In this document: one piece after another, positions 9,780-18,309 of the stretch | Layout of the letters: the number at the start of each line of letters is the position of its first letter | How positions within the stretch are numbered: the stretch's first letter is position 1 | Assembly: GCA_023384675.1 (NCBI GenBank) | Contig: JAHDVK010000008.1 | Location: 62,001-126,000 of the forward strand | Source of the DNA: Bryobacteraceae bacterium | Lineage (GTDB): Bacteria; Acidobacteriota; Terriglobia; Bryobacterales; Bryobacteraceae | DNA length: 64,000 nucleotides | Reading direction: 5' to 3' | The notes under the pieces: generated by a model | Seen by the model: the letters and a program-made list of their open reading frames with translations, nothing else | Databases searched by the model: none | Told to the model about the DNA's origin: nothing | Position numbers and translations under genes: made by a program

Positions 9780-10961
9780 TCAATGCGTGGTCGTTGAGAT
9801 GTCGTGGCCGGAGGTTTGGGGTTGCGGGTGGGTGGGGGCGGCGGGCGAGCCGGGCAGCAGCGGCCGGAGGCGGCCGTCCGAAGTGAGCATACTCTGGCCG
9901 CCGCGCCATTCGATCTTGCGGCCGGACCAGCCCGAGATCCAGACGGCGAAGGCCCAGAGGTCCCACAGCGGCGCGAGGGGGCTCAGAATCGCGGAGCGGG
10001 GATTGCGCAGGATGAGCGCGCTGCCGAGGGCCATGGCGATGCGCATAGCCAGTAGCCCGGCGCCATAAACGGGCAGGCCGAAGGCGAAGCAAAGCAGCGC
10101 CCAGAGGCCGGCATGGGTTACGGGCAGGCCGGCATAGCCGTCGCCGCGCGAGACGCGGATGGTGCGCGCCCAGCGGACCTGGTGGCTCCAGACGGCGCGC
10201 CAATCGGGGTCGCTGAGGTGGGTCTCCACGACGACTTTGCTGAGGTGCGCGCGCTTGCCGAGTTGCGTGATGCGGCGGGCGAGCTGGTAGTCGTCGGCGA
10301 TGTAACCGGCGATTTGCTGGAAGCCGCCGGTGGCGTCGAGATCCTCGCGGCGGAAGACGAGGGTGGAACCAAGGCCGAACTCGCGCACGCCCACGAGCGG
10401 GGCGACCAGCGTGGAAGGGATGAAATCGACGGCGATGCCGAAGGCTTCCCATTTGCCGGCGAACGAACTGCTGGCGGCGCGGTAAATGCAGGTGACGAGC
10501 CCGACCTGAGGGTCGCGCAGCGGGGCGGCGGCGCGGCGCAGGTAATCGCGCGGCACGCTGATGTCGCTGTCGTTGACGAGCAGCACGCCGTGGCGGGCTT
10601 CGCGGACGAGATCGATGAGCACGCCGACTTTGCCGTTGGGCGCGGGGGTGGTGGAGTGGATCAGCCGGATGGAGCGGTTGGGGTAGCGGGCGATGAGGCG
10701 TTGGATGGCGGGTACGGCGGGGTCGTCGAGAGAGGCGACGCCGAACAGGATTTCGTAAGCGGGATAGTCCTGGAGGGCGTGGCTTTCAATGGCCTCCTCG
10801 AAGTCCTCGTCGAGGCCGCGCACGGGTTTCAGGATGGAGATGGGCGGGGGATTTCGCCAGCCGGTGACGGGACGCCGCAGGCGGAAGGCGATGACGGCCG
10901 CCATCGCGGCGCATTGATAAGCCAGCGCGACGAGGGCCAGCAGGATGAGCGCGGTGGTCAT
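9780..10961 (-). CDS. hpnI: hopanoid glycosyltransferase HpnI
   Basis: A 393-residue membrane glycosyltransferase of the ceramide-glucosyltransferase type (GT21-like). It has an N-terminal membrane helix, the catalytic aspartates D79/D80, NDSD (130-133) and ADDYQ (D223/D224), the QVRWAR motif (Q261-W264), and two or three C-terminal membrane helices. HpnI transfers N-acetylglucosamine to bacteriohopanetetrol. It is the last gene of a four-gene minus-strand operon and starts one base after the small transporter gene upstream. The proline- and histidine-rich C-terminal tail is variable. The deacetylase HpnK that normally acts next was not seen in this window. Confidence 0.9.
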   Translation of the reverse strand: MTTALILLALVALAYQCAAMAAVIAFRLRRPVTGWRNPPPISILKPVRGLDEDFEEAIESHALQDYPAYEILFGVASLDDPAVPAIQRLIARYPNRSIRLIHSTTPAPNGKVGVLIDLVREARHGVLLVNDSDISVPRDYLRRAAAPLRDPQVGLVTCIYRAASSSFAGKWEAFGIAVDFIPSTLVAPLVGVREFGLGSTLVFRREDLDATGGFQQIAGYIADDYQLARRITQLGKRAHLSKVVVETHLSDPDWRAVWSHQVRWARTIRVSRGDGYAGLPVTHAGLWALLCFAFGLPVYGAGLLAMRIAMALGSALILRNPRSAILSPLAPLWDLWAFAVWISGWSGRKIEWRGGQSMLTSDGRLRPLLPGSPAAPTHPQPQTSGHDISTTTH

Positions 10962-10962
10962 G

Positions 10963-11277
10963 TCAAAAAGCGAGCAGCGCGACGCCGCAGGCCACCAGGC
11001 AAGCGCCGCCCCAACGCGGCGCGGTCACTTTCTCCTTCAGGATGACACGGGCGAGAACGGTTTCGATGACAAAACTGGCCGCGGTGGCCGGGACGGCGAA
11101 ACTCAGGTCGGCCACTTTCACGAGTTGCGTGAAGCAGAAGAAGGAGATCGCCATGAAGACGACGGAGAGCGGAAGCTTCCAGAGACGGCCGCCGCGGCGC
11201 ATGCCGTGGCTCTGGAGCAGGTCGGCCACTGTGGTGGCGCCGACGACGCCGGCGACGAGGGACCACTGCAGGATCAT
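10963..11277 (-). CDS. EamA/SMR-type small membrane transporter, subunit 2
   Basis: A 104-residue protein with four predicted membrane helices, which is half of a normal ten-helix EamA transporter and the size of SMR or ArnE/ArnF proteins. Recognisable features are the VADLSFAVPATAASFVIETV helix and the terminal WGGACLVACGVALL helix typical of EamA repeats. Its ATG overlaps the stop of the other small transporter by 4 bases, and its stop lies one base before hpnI. The two halves probably form a heterodimer. The position between hpnJ and hpnI suggests movement of a glycosylated hopanoid or its lipid-linked precursor; this is inference from context. Confidence 0.8.
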   Translation of the reverse strand: MILQWSLVAGVVGATTVADLLQSHGMRRGGRLWKLPLSVVFMAISFFCFTQLVKVADLSFAVPATAASFVIETVLARVILKEKVTAPRWGGACLVACGVALLAF

Positions 11278-11645
11278 GCGGGGTCCTCCGTGATGGCGGA
11301 GGTACGCGCGGTGAGCGCGGCTCCGGCGACGATCAGCAGCGTGCCGGCCCAGCGCTGCGGACTGACCTGTTCGTGGAGGAGCACCGCGCCGGCAACGGCG
11401 TTCAGCACGTAACCGACGGCGGTTATGGGCAGAACGTAGCTCAGGTCCGCCATGCCCAGGAGCTTCATGCGGAGCAGGGTCCAGCAGATCAGCAGGGCGA
11501 TGCCGCCGATCACGAGGGGGTGGAGCAGGGCCGTGACGGGCCCGGCTTCCGGTGGCGCGCTCCTCATCCCAAGAGTGAGGATGAAATTCCCGGCGACGTT
11601 GCTGAGGATCACCACCGCGAGCAGCGCGGCAATCGCGGGGCGCAT
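11274..11645 (-). CDS. EamA/SMR-type small membrane transporter, subunit 1
   Basis: A 123-residue four-helix membrane protein. The ATG at 11645 is chosen because it overlaps the hpnJ stop (TAATG) and starts directly on a membrane helix; the longer frame to 11840 runs inside hpnJ. Helices include LLAVVILSNVAGNFILTLGM, LGMADLSYVLPITAVGYVLN and WAGTLLIVAGAALTA, the last being the usual EamA terminal helix. It differs from subunit 2 in sequence, which fits an ArnE/ArnF-like heterodimer better than a recent duplication. Substrate unknown; hopanoid context as for its partner. Confidence 0.8.
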   Translation of the reverse strand: MRPAIAALLAVVILSNVAGNFILTLGMRSAPPEAGPVTALLHPLVIGGIALLICWTLLRMKLLGMADLSYVLPITAVGYVLNAVAGAVLLHEQVSPQRWAGTLLIVAGAALTARTSAITEDPA

Positions 11646-13102
11646 TAATCTCCGGTGGCCGCCGCGGAGGCTTGCCGCTCCTGGGCGACGAACTTCTTGC
11701 GCTTCGAGCGCAGGGCGAGGTATTCGCGCGCTTCCTTGTAGAGGCGTTTGCGCTCTTTGTTGTCGAAGATGGCTTTTCGCACCACGCGCCAGGCGGCTTT
11801 GGGGCGGAAGTAGTATTCGCCGTAGAAGCGTTCGACCCAATCGACGAGTTCGGCGCGGTCGAGGCCGGGGTAGACGACGGTGGGCAGCTGGTGGCCGCCT
11901 TCGTCGGTCATGGAGGCGTTGAGCTGAATCAGGTCATTCTTCTTCGCGTAGTCGTAGAACTCGGTGCCGGGGTAGGGGTGAGCGATGGAGACCTGAATGG
12001 TTTCGCAGTCGAGTTCCTTGGCGAAATCGACGGTGCGGCGGATGGAGTCGCGCGATTCGCCGGGCAGTCCGACGATGAAGTCGGCGTGGATGGTGAGGCC
12101 CAGCTTGTGGGCGTTTTCGGTGAAGCGGCGGGCCATGTCCACGGTGGCGCCCTTCTTGATGTTCTTGAGGACCTGCGGGTCGCCGGATTCGTAGCCAACG
12201 ATCATCAGGCGGCAGCCAGCTTCCTTCATGGCCTTGAGGGTGTCGTAGTCGGTGGTGACGCGGGAAGTGCAGCTCCAGGTGAAGTTGAGCGGGCCGAGCT
12301 TTTCGCAAAGTTCGATGGTGCGCTTGCCTTTGTAGTTGAAGGTGTCGTCGTCGAAGAAGACTTCCTGGAGGCCGTCGAAGTTCTGGAGCGCCCATTTCAC
12401 TTCATTGGCGACATCGTCGTTGGAGCGGAGCCGCCAGCGGTGGCCGGAATGGGTTTGGGGCCAGAGGCAGAAGGTGCAGAGGGCGGGGCAGCCGCGCGAG
12501 GTGTAGAGCGAGATGAAGGGGTTCTTGAGGAATGGGACGTTGTAGCGGCGGAAGTCGAGATCGCGCCTGTAGACTTTGGTCACCCAGGGGAGGTCGTCGA
12601 GGTTCTCGATGTAGCCGCCTTCGGGGTTGTGGACATAGCCGCCGTTGTGGCGGTAGCTGACGTTGGGGATGTCCTCGAGGGGTTTGCCGTTGGCGTAATC
12701 GACGATCTGGTGGTCGAACTCGCGGCGCACGACGAAGTCGATGGCTGTGGAGGCGCCGAGGATCTTTTCGGGCTCGACGGTAACGGGCGGCCCGACGAAG
12801 CAGACTTTCAGCTTCGGGTTCACGTCCTTCATCATTTCGGCTATCTGGATATCGACGGCGAGGCCGGGGGTGGAGGTGAACAGGACGAGGAGTTCAAAAT
12901 CCCGGGCCATTTCCACGGTCTGTTCGATGCTGATTTTGTGAGGCGGCGCGTCGACGACCTTGGAGTCCGGCAGCAGGCCCGCCGGGTAGCAGAGCCAGAC
13001 GGGATACCAGTAGGATTCGATTTCGCGGGTCGCAGGCCAGCGGGAACTGGCTCCGCCGTCAAAGCCTTCGAACGAGGGTGGATTGAGAAAGAGAGTACGC
13101 AT
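11645..13102 (-). CDS. hpnJ: B12-binding radical SAM protein HpnJ
   Basis: A 485-residue protein matching HpnJ, which contracts the ring of glucosaminyl-bacteriohopanetetrol to give the cyclitol ether. The N-terminus MRTLFLNPPSFEGFDGG is characteristic of the family. A cobalamin-binding domain covers the first ~190 residues, followed by the radical SAM domain with C205, C209 and C212 in CPALCTFC ligating the 4Fe-4S cluster. The start at 13102 is preferred to one seven codons upstream on family grounds. It is the first gene of the operon; the intergenic space to the divergent gene at 13186 is only 83 bases and must hold the promoter. Confidence 0.93.
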   Translation of the reverse strand: MRTLFLNPPSFEGFDGGASSRWPATREIESYWYPVWLCYPAGLLPDSKVVDAPPHKISIEQTVEMARDFELLVLFTSTPGLAVDIQIAEMMKDVNPKLKVCFVGPPVTVEPEKILGASTAIDFVVRREFDHQIVDYANGKPLEDIPNVSYRHNGGYVHNPEGGYIENLDDLPWVTKVYRRDLDFRRYNVPFLKNPFISLYTSRGCPALCTFCLWPQTHSGHRWRLRSNDDVANEVKWALQNFDGLQEVFFDDDTFNYKGKRTIELCEKLGPLNFTWSCTSRVTTDYDTLKAMKEAGCRLMIVGYESGDPQVLKNIKKGATVDMARRFTENAHKLGLTIHADFIVGLPGESRDSIRRTVDFAKELDCETIQVSIAHPYPGTEFYDYAKKNDLIQLNASMTDEGGHQLPTVVYPGLDRAELVDWVERFYGEYYFRPKAAWRVVRKAIFDNKERKRLYKEAREYLALRSKRKKFVAQERQASAAATGD

Positions 13103-13185
13103 GCCCCTGCCTTTGGACCGCAATCCGGCCCGTGAAGTTTCATTTTAGCAAGCCGGGGGCAGGTAACCCCAAGTCAGGGCGTAAC

Positions 13186-15609
13186 ATGCGTGGGGATGCC
13201 CCTTCGCGCAGCAACAGGTACCATAGTAGTTTGCGCGTCGTCTCTTCCACCGAATCAGCACAACCGGCGTTTTCGTGGCCGCTGGTATATGTGGCCGTCG
13301 CTTTGACGACCATGGCGACCCTAGTGCTGGAACTCGCCCTGACTCGCATTTTTTCGGTGGTTTTTTACTATCATTTCGCGTTTCTGGCAATTTCGATCGC
13401 GCTGTTCGGGCTGGGGGCGGGGGGCGTGCTTTCGTACTACGTCAGCGGCCACGGGCCGGCGCTATTCCGCAAGCTGGGGCTGTTGTCGGCGGTGAACGCG
13501 GCGGCGGTGGCGGGCGCGCTGGCGCTGATCTTGCGGCTGGGCGGGTATGAGGGGGCGTGGACGATCGCCGCCGTGTATTTCGCGGCCGCGATTCCGTTTC
13601 TGCTGTCGGGCATGGTGGTTTCGCTGGCGATCGCGGAGACGATCGAGCGGGTGGACCGGGTTTATTTCGTGGACTTATTGGGGGCGGCGGGCGGGTGTCT
13701 GCTGCTGGTGCCGTTTTTGAATCTGGTGGGCGGGCCGGGGGCGGTGCTGGTGGCGGCGGTGCTGCTGGCGGCGGCGAGCGCGGTGTGGTTCGGGCTGGGG
13801 CGATCGGTGACGGGGCGCGCGGCGGGCGTGGCGCTGGCGCTGGGGCTGGTGATTCTGGTGGTGGCGAACAAGCAAGCCCAATGGCTCGACATTCATTCGG
13901 CGAAGGGGCGCGAGTTGGGGCGCGAGGAGTTTGTCCAATGGAACAGCTTTTCGCGGATCGCGGTGACGCGCGACCAGAGCAACTCGCCGCTGATCGCCAT
14001 TGACGCGGACGCGACCACGGGTATTTCGCAATTCGATATGGAGCGGCTGAGCGCGGAGGATCGCGCGCGGCTGGCGCGGCAGGGGCCTGCGTTTCCTTAT
14101 TTGTTGAGGCCGGGCGCGAAGGCGCTGATTCTGGGCGCGGGCGGCGGCTGGGATGTGGCGCGGGCACTGGCGTCCGGCAGCAAGGATGTGACGGGCGTCG
14201 AGATCAATCCGATTATCGCGACCACGATCATGCGCGACCGCTATCGCGAGATGAGCCGCGATCTGTATTTCCATCCGCACGTGCGGATTTTTGTGGAGGA
14301 CGGGCGTTCGTTTATCCGGCGGACGGACGAGAAGTATGACGTACTGCAGGCCACGCTGGTGGATACGTGGGCTTCGACGGCGGCGGGGGCGTATGCGCTT
14401 TCGGAGAACAACCTCTACACGGTGGAGGCGTTCACCGATTATTTCTCGCGGCTGAGCGACACCGGGATTCTGGCGTTCACGAGGTGGGGGTTCGATCCGC
14501 CGCGCGAGTCGCTGCGGCTGCTTTCGCTGGCGCGCGAGGCGTTGAAGCGTCTGGGCGAGAACGCGCCCGCGCGGCATGTGCTGGTGTTGCGGGAATCGGC
14601 GGAGCTACTGCAGGGCTGGGGCGCGACGGACACGGTGGTATTCAGCCGGAAGCCGTTCACGAGCGAGGATCTGGCGCGGGCGCGCGAGGCCGCCGCGCAG
14701 GCGGGACTGACGATCATCTATGAACCGGACGCTCCGATCAACACGCCATTCCGGCAACTGATCACGGCGGAGGATCCGCGGGAGTTCTACGCGTCGTACC
14801 CGTTCAACGTTTCGCCTGTCACCGACGACCGGCCGTTCTTCTTTTACACCGTGCAGCCGGGCGACGTCTTCGGCTATGCGAAGAGCGCGACGCGGCCGAG
14901 CGCGGACTACAAGATCAATCAGGCCGTGCCGACATTGTTTTCGCTGCTTGGCGTGAGCGCCATGGCGGTGACGATCACGCTGCTGCTGCCGCCGATGCTG
15001 CTGCGGCGCCGGCTGCCGAGCGAGCCGGGCGTGCGGCGGTTTTTGACCTATTTTCTGTGCCTTGGCGCGGGCTACATTCTGGTGCAGGTGGGCCTGATCC
15101 AGAAGCTGGTGCTGTTTTTGGGCCACCCCACGTATGCGCTGACGGTGGTGATCTTCGCGATGCTGGTGTTCAGCGGGCTGGGGAGCTACTGGAGCCGGCG
15201 GCTGACACAGGCGAGCGATGCGCGGTTGGGGGTGATCTGCCTGATTGTGGCGGCGCTGGTGGGCGTGATTGCGCTGACGGCGGCGCCGCTGACGTCCTCG
15301 CTAGTGTGGTTGCCGAGGTCAGTGAAGATCCTGCTGGCGCTGGCGCTGATCGCGCCGGCGGGCTTCATGATGGGGATTCCGTTTCCGGCGGGGCTGGCGC
15401 GGATGGAACAGTGGCACCGGCCGTCGGTGCGGTGGGCGTGGAGCTTGAACGCGGCGGCGAGTGTGCTGGGCTCGGGCGTGGCGATCTTCCTGGCGCTGTA
15501 TATCGGCCTGCGGGGCACGCTGCTTACGGGCGGCGCGCTTTACCTGCTGGCATTCCTGGCGTTGAAGTGGACGGCGGGGCGCTCAACCTCGCGATTGGGA
15601 GTTTCGTAG
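13186..15609 (+). CDS. membrane-bound spermidine synthase-like protein
   Basis: An ~807-residue polytopic protein. About six membrane helices at the N-terminus are followed by a soluble Rossmann domain of the spermidine/spermine synthase type (LILGAGGGWDVARAL then GVEINPII, and the VDTWASTAAGAYALSENN gate-keeping region) and a second group of about six to seven helices at the C-terminus. Such large fusions are common in Acidobacteria and have no proven product. The glycine loop and acidic ligand suggest binding of a nucleotide-like donor. The start at 13186 has AGGG eight bases upstream; an earlier ATG at 13132 is possible. The 3' end overlaps the convergent GH88 gene by 27 bases. Confidence 0.8.
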   Translation: MRGDAPSRSNRYHSSLRVVSSTESAQPAFSWPLVYVAVALTTMATLVLELALTRIFSVVFYYHFAFLAISIALFGLGAGGVLSYYVSGHGPALFRKLGLLSAVNAAAVAGALALILRLGGYEGAWTIAAVYFAAAIPFLLSGMVVSLAIAETIERVDRVYFVDLLGAAGGCLLLVPFLNLVGGPGAVLVAAVLLAAASAVWFGLGRSVTGRAAGVALALGLVILVVANKQAQWLDIHSAKGRELGREEFVQWNSFSRIAVTRDQSNSPLIAIDADATTGISQFDMERLSAEDRARLARQGPAFPYLLRPGAKALILGAGGGWDVARALASGSKDVTGVEINPIIATTIMRDRYREMSRDLYFHPHVRIFVEDGRSFIRRTDEKYDVLQATLVDTWASTAAGAYALSENNLYTVEAFTDYFSRLSDTGILAFTRWGFDPPRESLRLLSLAREALKRLGENAPARHVLVLRESAELLQGWGATDTVVFSRKPFTSEDLARAREAAAQAGLTIIYEPDAPINTPFRQLITAEDPREFYASYPFNVSPVTDDRPFFFYTVQPGDVFGYAKSATRPSADYKINQAVPTLFSLLGVSAMAVTITLLLPPMLLRRRLPSEPGVRRFLTYFLCLGAGYILVQVGLIQKLVLFLGHPTYALTVVIFAMLVFSGLGSYWSRRLTQASDARLGVICLIVAALVGVIALTAAPLTSSLVWLPRSVKILLALALIAPAGFMMGIPFPAGLARMEQWHRPSVRWAWSLNAAASVLGSGVAIFLALYIGLRGTLLTGGALYLLAFLALKWTAGRSTSRLGVS

Positions 15610-16722
15610 TACGTTTTCGAGCGCTTCGCAGAAGAAGTAGTCGCCCCACATCGAGCTTTCATTCACGCCGAGTTCTTTCGGCAGATGGTAGCAGCCGCCG
15701 GCGAGCACGCCTTCCCAGTTCTCGACCGAGCGGGGGACATGATGTTCGCACAGGGTGCGCAGGATGCGGAGGGCGCAGCTCCAATAATAGAAGCCTTTGA
15801 CGGGGTCGGGCAGCATGCGGCAAAGGCGCAGCAGGCCCGAGGCGGCGACGGCGGCGGCGGAGGTGTCCACCTGGGTGCGGGTTTCGGGCGGGGCCTGGAA
15901 GTCCCAGGGCGGAACGCCGTCCGGGTTGGTGTGGGTGAGGTAGTAGTCGGCGCAGGACTGGGCGGTATCGAGCATGCGGGGGTCGCGCGTGGCTTCATAG
16001 CAGGCGCCGAAGCCATAAAGGGCCCAGGCAAGGCCGCGGGACCAGCAGGAATCGGGGCGGTAGCCCTGGTGGGTGGTGTGGCGTTCGAAACTGCCGGCTT
16101 CGAGGTTGAAAATACCCTCCTGGGCGGTGGAGCCGTCGCCGCGAATCAGGTAGCGGCGCGTGGTGAGCACGTGGCGCGTGGCGATGTCGCGGAGGCGGCG
16201 GTCGCCGGTCTCGAGGGCGGCATAGAAGACGATGCCGACATTCATCATCAGGTCGATGAAGAGCGAATCCTCGCTGACGAAGGAGCAGAGGTATTGGCCC
16301 TTCTCCTTGTAGCGGCCGGCGAGGGTTTTGCCGGCCTGAACGAGCACATCCCTCAGGCGCGGTTCGCGCGTGGCGGTGTACCAGCGGTAGTAGCTCGACA
16401 GGAAGATGAAGCCGTGGTCGTGGACGCCGGTGTCGAACTGGCGCGATTCGAGCGGCAGGCTGTACTCGATGGCTTTGTCCTTCCAGAATTCCTTTTCGGG
16501 GCTGCCGTCGGCGGCGCGGCGGTGGAAGATCCACATCATGCCGGGGAGGAAGCCGTCGCACCAGTGCGAGGGCGTGGCGCGCTCGTGTTGCCATTTGCCC
16601 TTTTCGGTGTACATCGGGTAGAAGCCGGGGTGGGCTTCGGCCAAGCGGCGCACCTGGCGCTCGGCGTAGGCGAGGGTCTCTTCCATCAGTTCGTGGTCGA
16701 CTTCGGGTTCAAACTGAATCAC
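15583..16722 (-). CDS. glycoside hydrolase family 88, unsaturated glucuronyl hydrolase
   Basis: A 379-residue enzyme of the GH88/GH105 type, which removes unsaturated uronic acid from oligosaccharides made by polysaccharide lyases. Family features include FDTGVHDHGFIF, YRPDSCWSRGLAWALYGF and DTSAAAVAASGLL, with aspartates placed as in unsaturated glucuronyl hydrolases. The start is the GTG at 16722: it overlaps the upstream stop as GTGA and has AGGAG 10-13 bases before it. The frame stays open far upstream only because it crosses the preceding gene. There is no signal peptide, so it is cytoplasmic. The product feeds the uronate route that would end at the KDG-type kinase at 37.5 kb. Confidence 0.88.
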   Translation of the reverse strand: MIQFEPEVDHELMEETLAYAERQVRRLAEAHPGFYPMYTEKGKWQHERATPSHWCDGFLPGMMWIFHRRAADGSPEKEFWKDKAIEYSLPLESRQFDTGVHDHGFIFLSSYYRWYTATREPRLRDVLVQAGKTLAGRYKEKGQYLCSFVSEDSLFIDLMMNVGIVFYAALETGDRRLRDIATRHVLTTRRYLIRGDGSTAQEGIFNLEAGSFERHTTHQGYRPDSCWSRGLAWALYGFGACYEATRDPRMLDTAQSCADYYLTHTNPDGVPPWDFQAPPETRTQVDTSAAAVAASGLLRLCRMLPDPVKGFYYWSCALRILRTLCEHHVPRSVENWEGVLAGGCYHLPKELGVNESSMWGDYFFCEALENVLRNSQSRG

Positions 16723-17999
16723 GGATCTTGTGCTCCTGGAACTTCCAGCGTACGCCAAACGGTTTGGAAATTGGCGTTGAGCTGGCGGCCGCGGAAGATG
16801 AGCAGGCTGGAGCCCTCCGCGGTGCTGGCATCGGCAAGCCGGAGGCTGAGGGTCATACTGCGCGTCGCGGGCCCCATGGCGGCGATCATGCTGGTGAGCG
16901 GCGGCTCTTCGCGCTCGGCTACGAAGCGGCCGGATTTGTTGCCGGTCTCGAAGGTGTCCGGGTGCAGCCCCAGCACGCAGCCGGAAATGGGGGCTTCGAC
17001 ACAGCGCAGGTAGGTGACGCGCATCCGAACGAGCGCGCCCCTGGGCAGCCAGACTTCGCGGCGCTGGGCGGCGTCGCGCCAGACGGTGAATTCGATGGTG
17101 TCGCCGATGGCCAGCTTTTCGGCGGGCTGGGCGGCGGTGGGGCGCAGCGTGACCTTGAGGTCCTTGGGCAGCACCCAATCGATGACAGGCGCGGGCGTTG
17201 GCTCAGGAGTTTCCTCTTCTTCTGGTTCGTCGAAGATGAGCGAGGATTCGCCGCTGTAGAGGCGGCAGCTGGTGTAGGTGGTGCGATTGCGGGTCTCGAG
17301 ACCGCCGCGGGTGGTGAGGGACGACTCCGATGCATCGGGCAGCAGGAACTCGCCGCTGCTGATCGTGCGCTTTTCGTAGTCGATCTGGATGGATCCGCGT
17401 TCCAAGGGGATCTGGGGAGGCACATCGAAGACCTCGACGAGCAGGCGCCGGAGTTGGAAAGTGCCGACATCGGCCCAGAAGGAACCGCGGTAGCCGACTG
17501 CGGCGGTCACCTGCCCGATCCGCATGATGTAGCGGCTGTCGGCCATCGGGACGAGGTAGTCGAAGCGATGGACCTGCCGTCCGGCCAGATCCTCCTCACC
17601 CTTGTATTCGAGCCGCGTGGAGCCGCTGAGGATCACATTGCGCGCATGCCCGGCGAACTCGCCGCTGCCGATGGCGCCGCCGCCAACGATGTCGACAAGT
17701 TCCCGGTCATCAAACTGGCGTGCGCCGGGCCAGGAATAGACTTCCTTGCCATCGACGAGGGCGACTTCGAGGCGCAGGTTGTCGACGAACTCGAAGCGGC
17801 CGCGCCCGGCTACGCGGCGGCTGCGTTCGACGTTCATGGTGCAGGTGCAATTAGGCAGGCGCTGGAATTCGCGGTTCGCAGCGAGGCGGACCCGGGCGAG
17901 CATCAGAGTGGCCACATCCACCGGGGAGGCGGGATCGAACTGCGGCGCCGCGGGCTGCGCAGCGGCTGCCAGCAGCAGGGCGGCGAGGATCCCTCTCAT
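16719..17999 (-). CDS. exported protein of unknown function
   Basis: A 426-residue protein with a signal peptide (MRGILAALLLAAAAQPAAPQ). The N-terminal half resembles the acidobacterial group of proteins beginning with a conserved cysteine pair (LPNCTCTMNV) and an outer-membrane-lipoprotein-sorting-like fold: strands with YLVPMADSRYIMRIG and repeated charged turns. An acidic proline-rich linker (EPEEEETPEPTPAP) separates a C-terminal beta domain with TLRPTAAQPAEKLAIGDTIE. No family name can be given. The stop overlaps the GTG of the GH88 gene, so the two are co-translated, which is an odd pairing for an exported protein. Confidence 0.7.
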   Translation of the reverse strand: MRGILAALLLAAAAQPAAPQFDPASPVDVATLMLARVRLAANREFQRLPNCTCTMNVERSRRVAGRGRFEFVDNLRLEVALVDGKEVYSWPGARQFDDRELVDIVGGGAIGSGEFAGHARNVILSGSTRLEYKGEEDLAGRQVHRFDYLVPMADSRYIMRIGQVTAAVGYRGSFWADVGTFQLRRLLVEVFDVPPQIPLERGSIQIDYEKRTISSGEFLLPDASESSLTTRGGLETRNRTTYTSCRLYSGESSLIFDEPEEEETPEPTPAPVIDWVLPKDLKVTLRPTAAQPAEKLAIGDTIEFTVWRDAAQRREVWLPRGALVRMRVTYLRCVEAPISGCVLGLHPDTFETGNKSGRFVAEREEPPLTSMIAAMGPATRSMTLSLRLADASTAEGSSLLIFRGRQLNANFQTVWRTLEVPGAQDP

Positions 18000-18041
18000 G
18001 TCCCGATTATAGAGAAAGCCGATCTGCTACCATCGGCACAT

Positions 18042-18281
18042 ATGGCCGTCAAAGTAACCGTTTTCAACAATGGACCCATCAAAATCGAAGGAGATGCGGG
18101 CGAGTTCAGCATCTGTGACGCGCAGGGCAATCCGTATGGCCTCGGCGGCCGGACGGCGATCTCTCTGTGCCGCTGCGGACACTCCGCCAACAAGCCGTTC
18201 TGCGATGGGCAGCACGGCCGGCAGGGGTTCGAGTCCTTGTGTGAAGCCCGGGAACTCCCGCCTCCGAAGCCGAGAGTGTAA
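18042..18281 (+). CDS. CDGSH iron-sulfur domain protein
   Basis: A 79-residue protein carrying the complete CDGSH signature CRCGHSANKPFCDGQH, in which three cysteines and one histidine bind a 2Fe-2S cluster. The N-terminal strand pattern VTVFNNGPIKIEGD followed by GGRTAISLCRCG is that of short bacterial CDGSH proteins. The ATG at 18042 is chosen as the only start that gives a compact protein; the frame upstream is antisense to the 17999 gene. Proposed family role: electron transfer or Fe-S sensing. It precedes the lipoprotein gene by 28 bases and may be co-transcribed. Confidence 0.9.
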   Translation: MAVKVTVFNNGPIKIEGDAGEFSICDAQGNPYGLGGRTAISLCRCGHSANKPFCDGQHGRQGFESLCEARELPPPKPRV

Positions 18282-18309
18282 GTTCGAAGCCAGTTTTCTG
18301 GAGGGTGTA

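Noticed and set aside
18226-18242. GGGGTTCGAGTCC, similar to a tRNA T-loop
   Set aside because: Coding sequence of the CDGSH gene; no other tRNA parts nearby.
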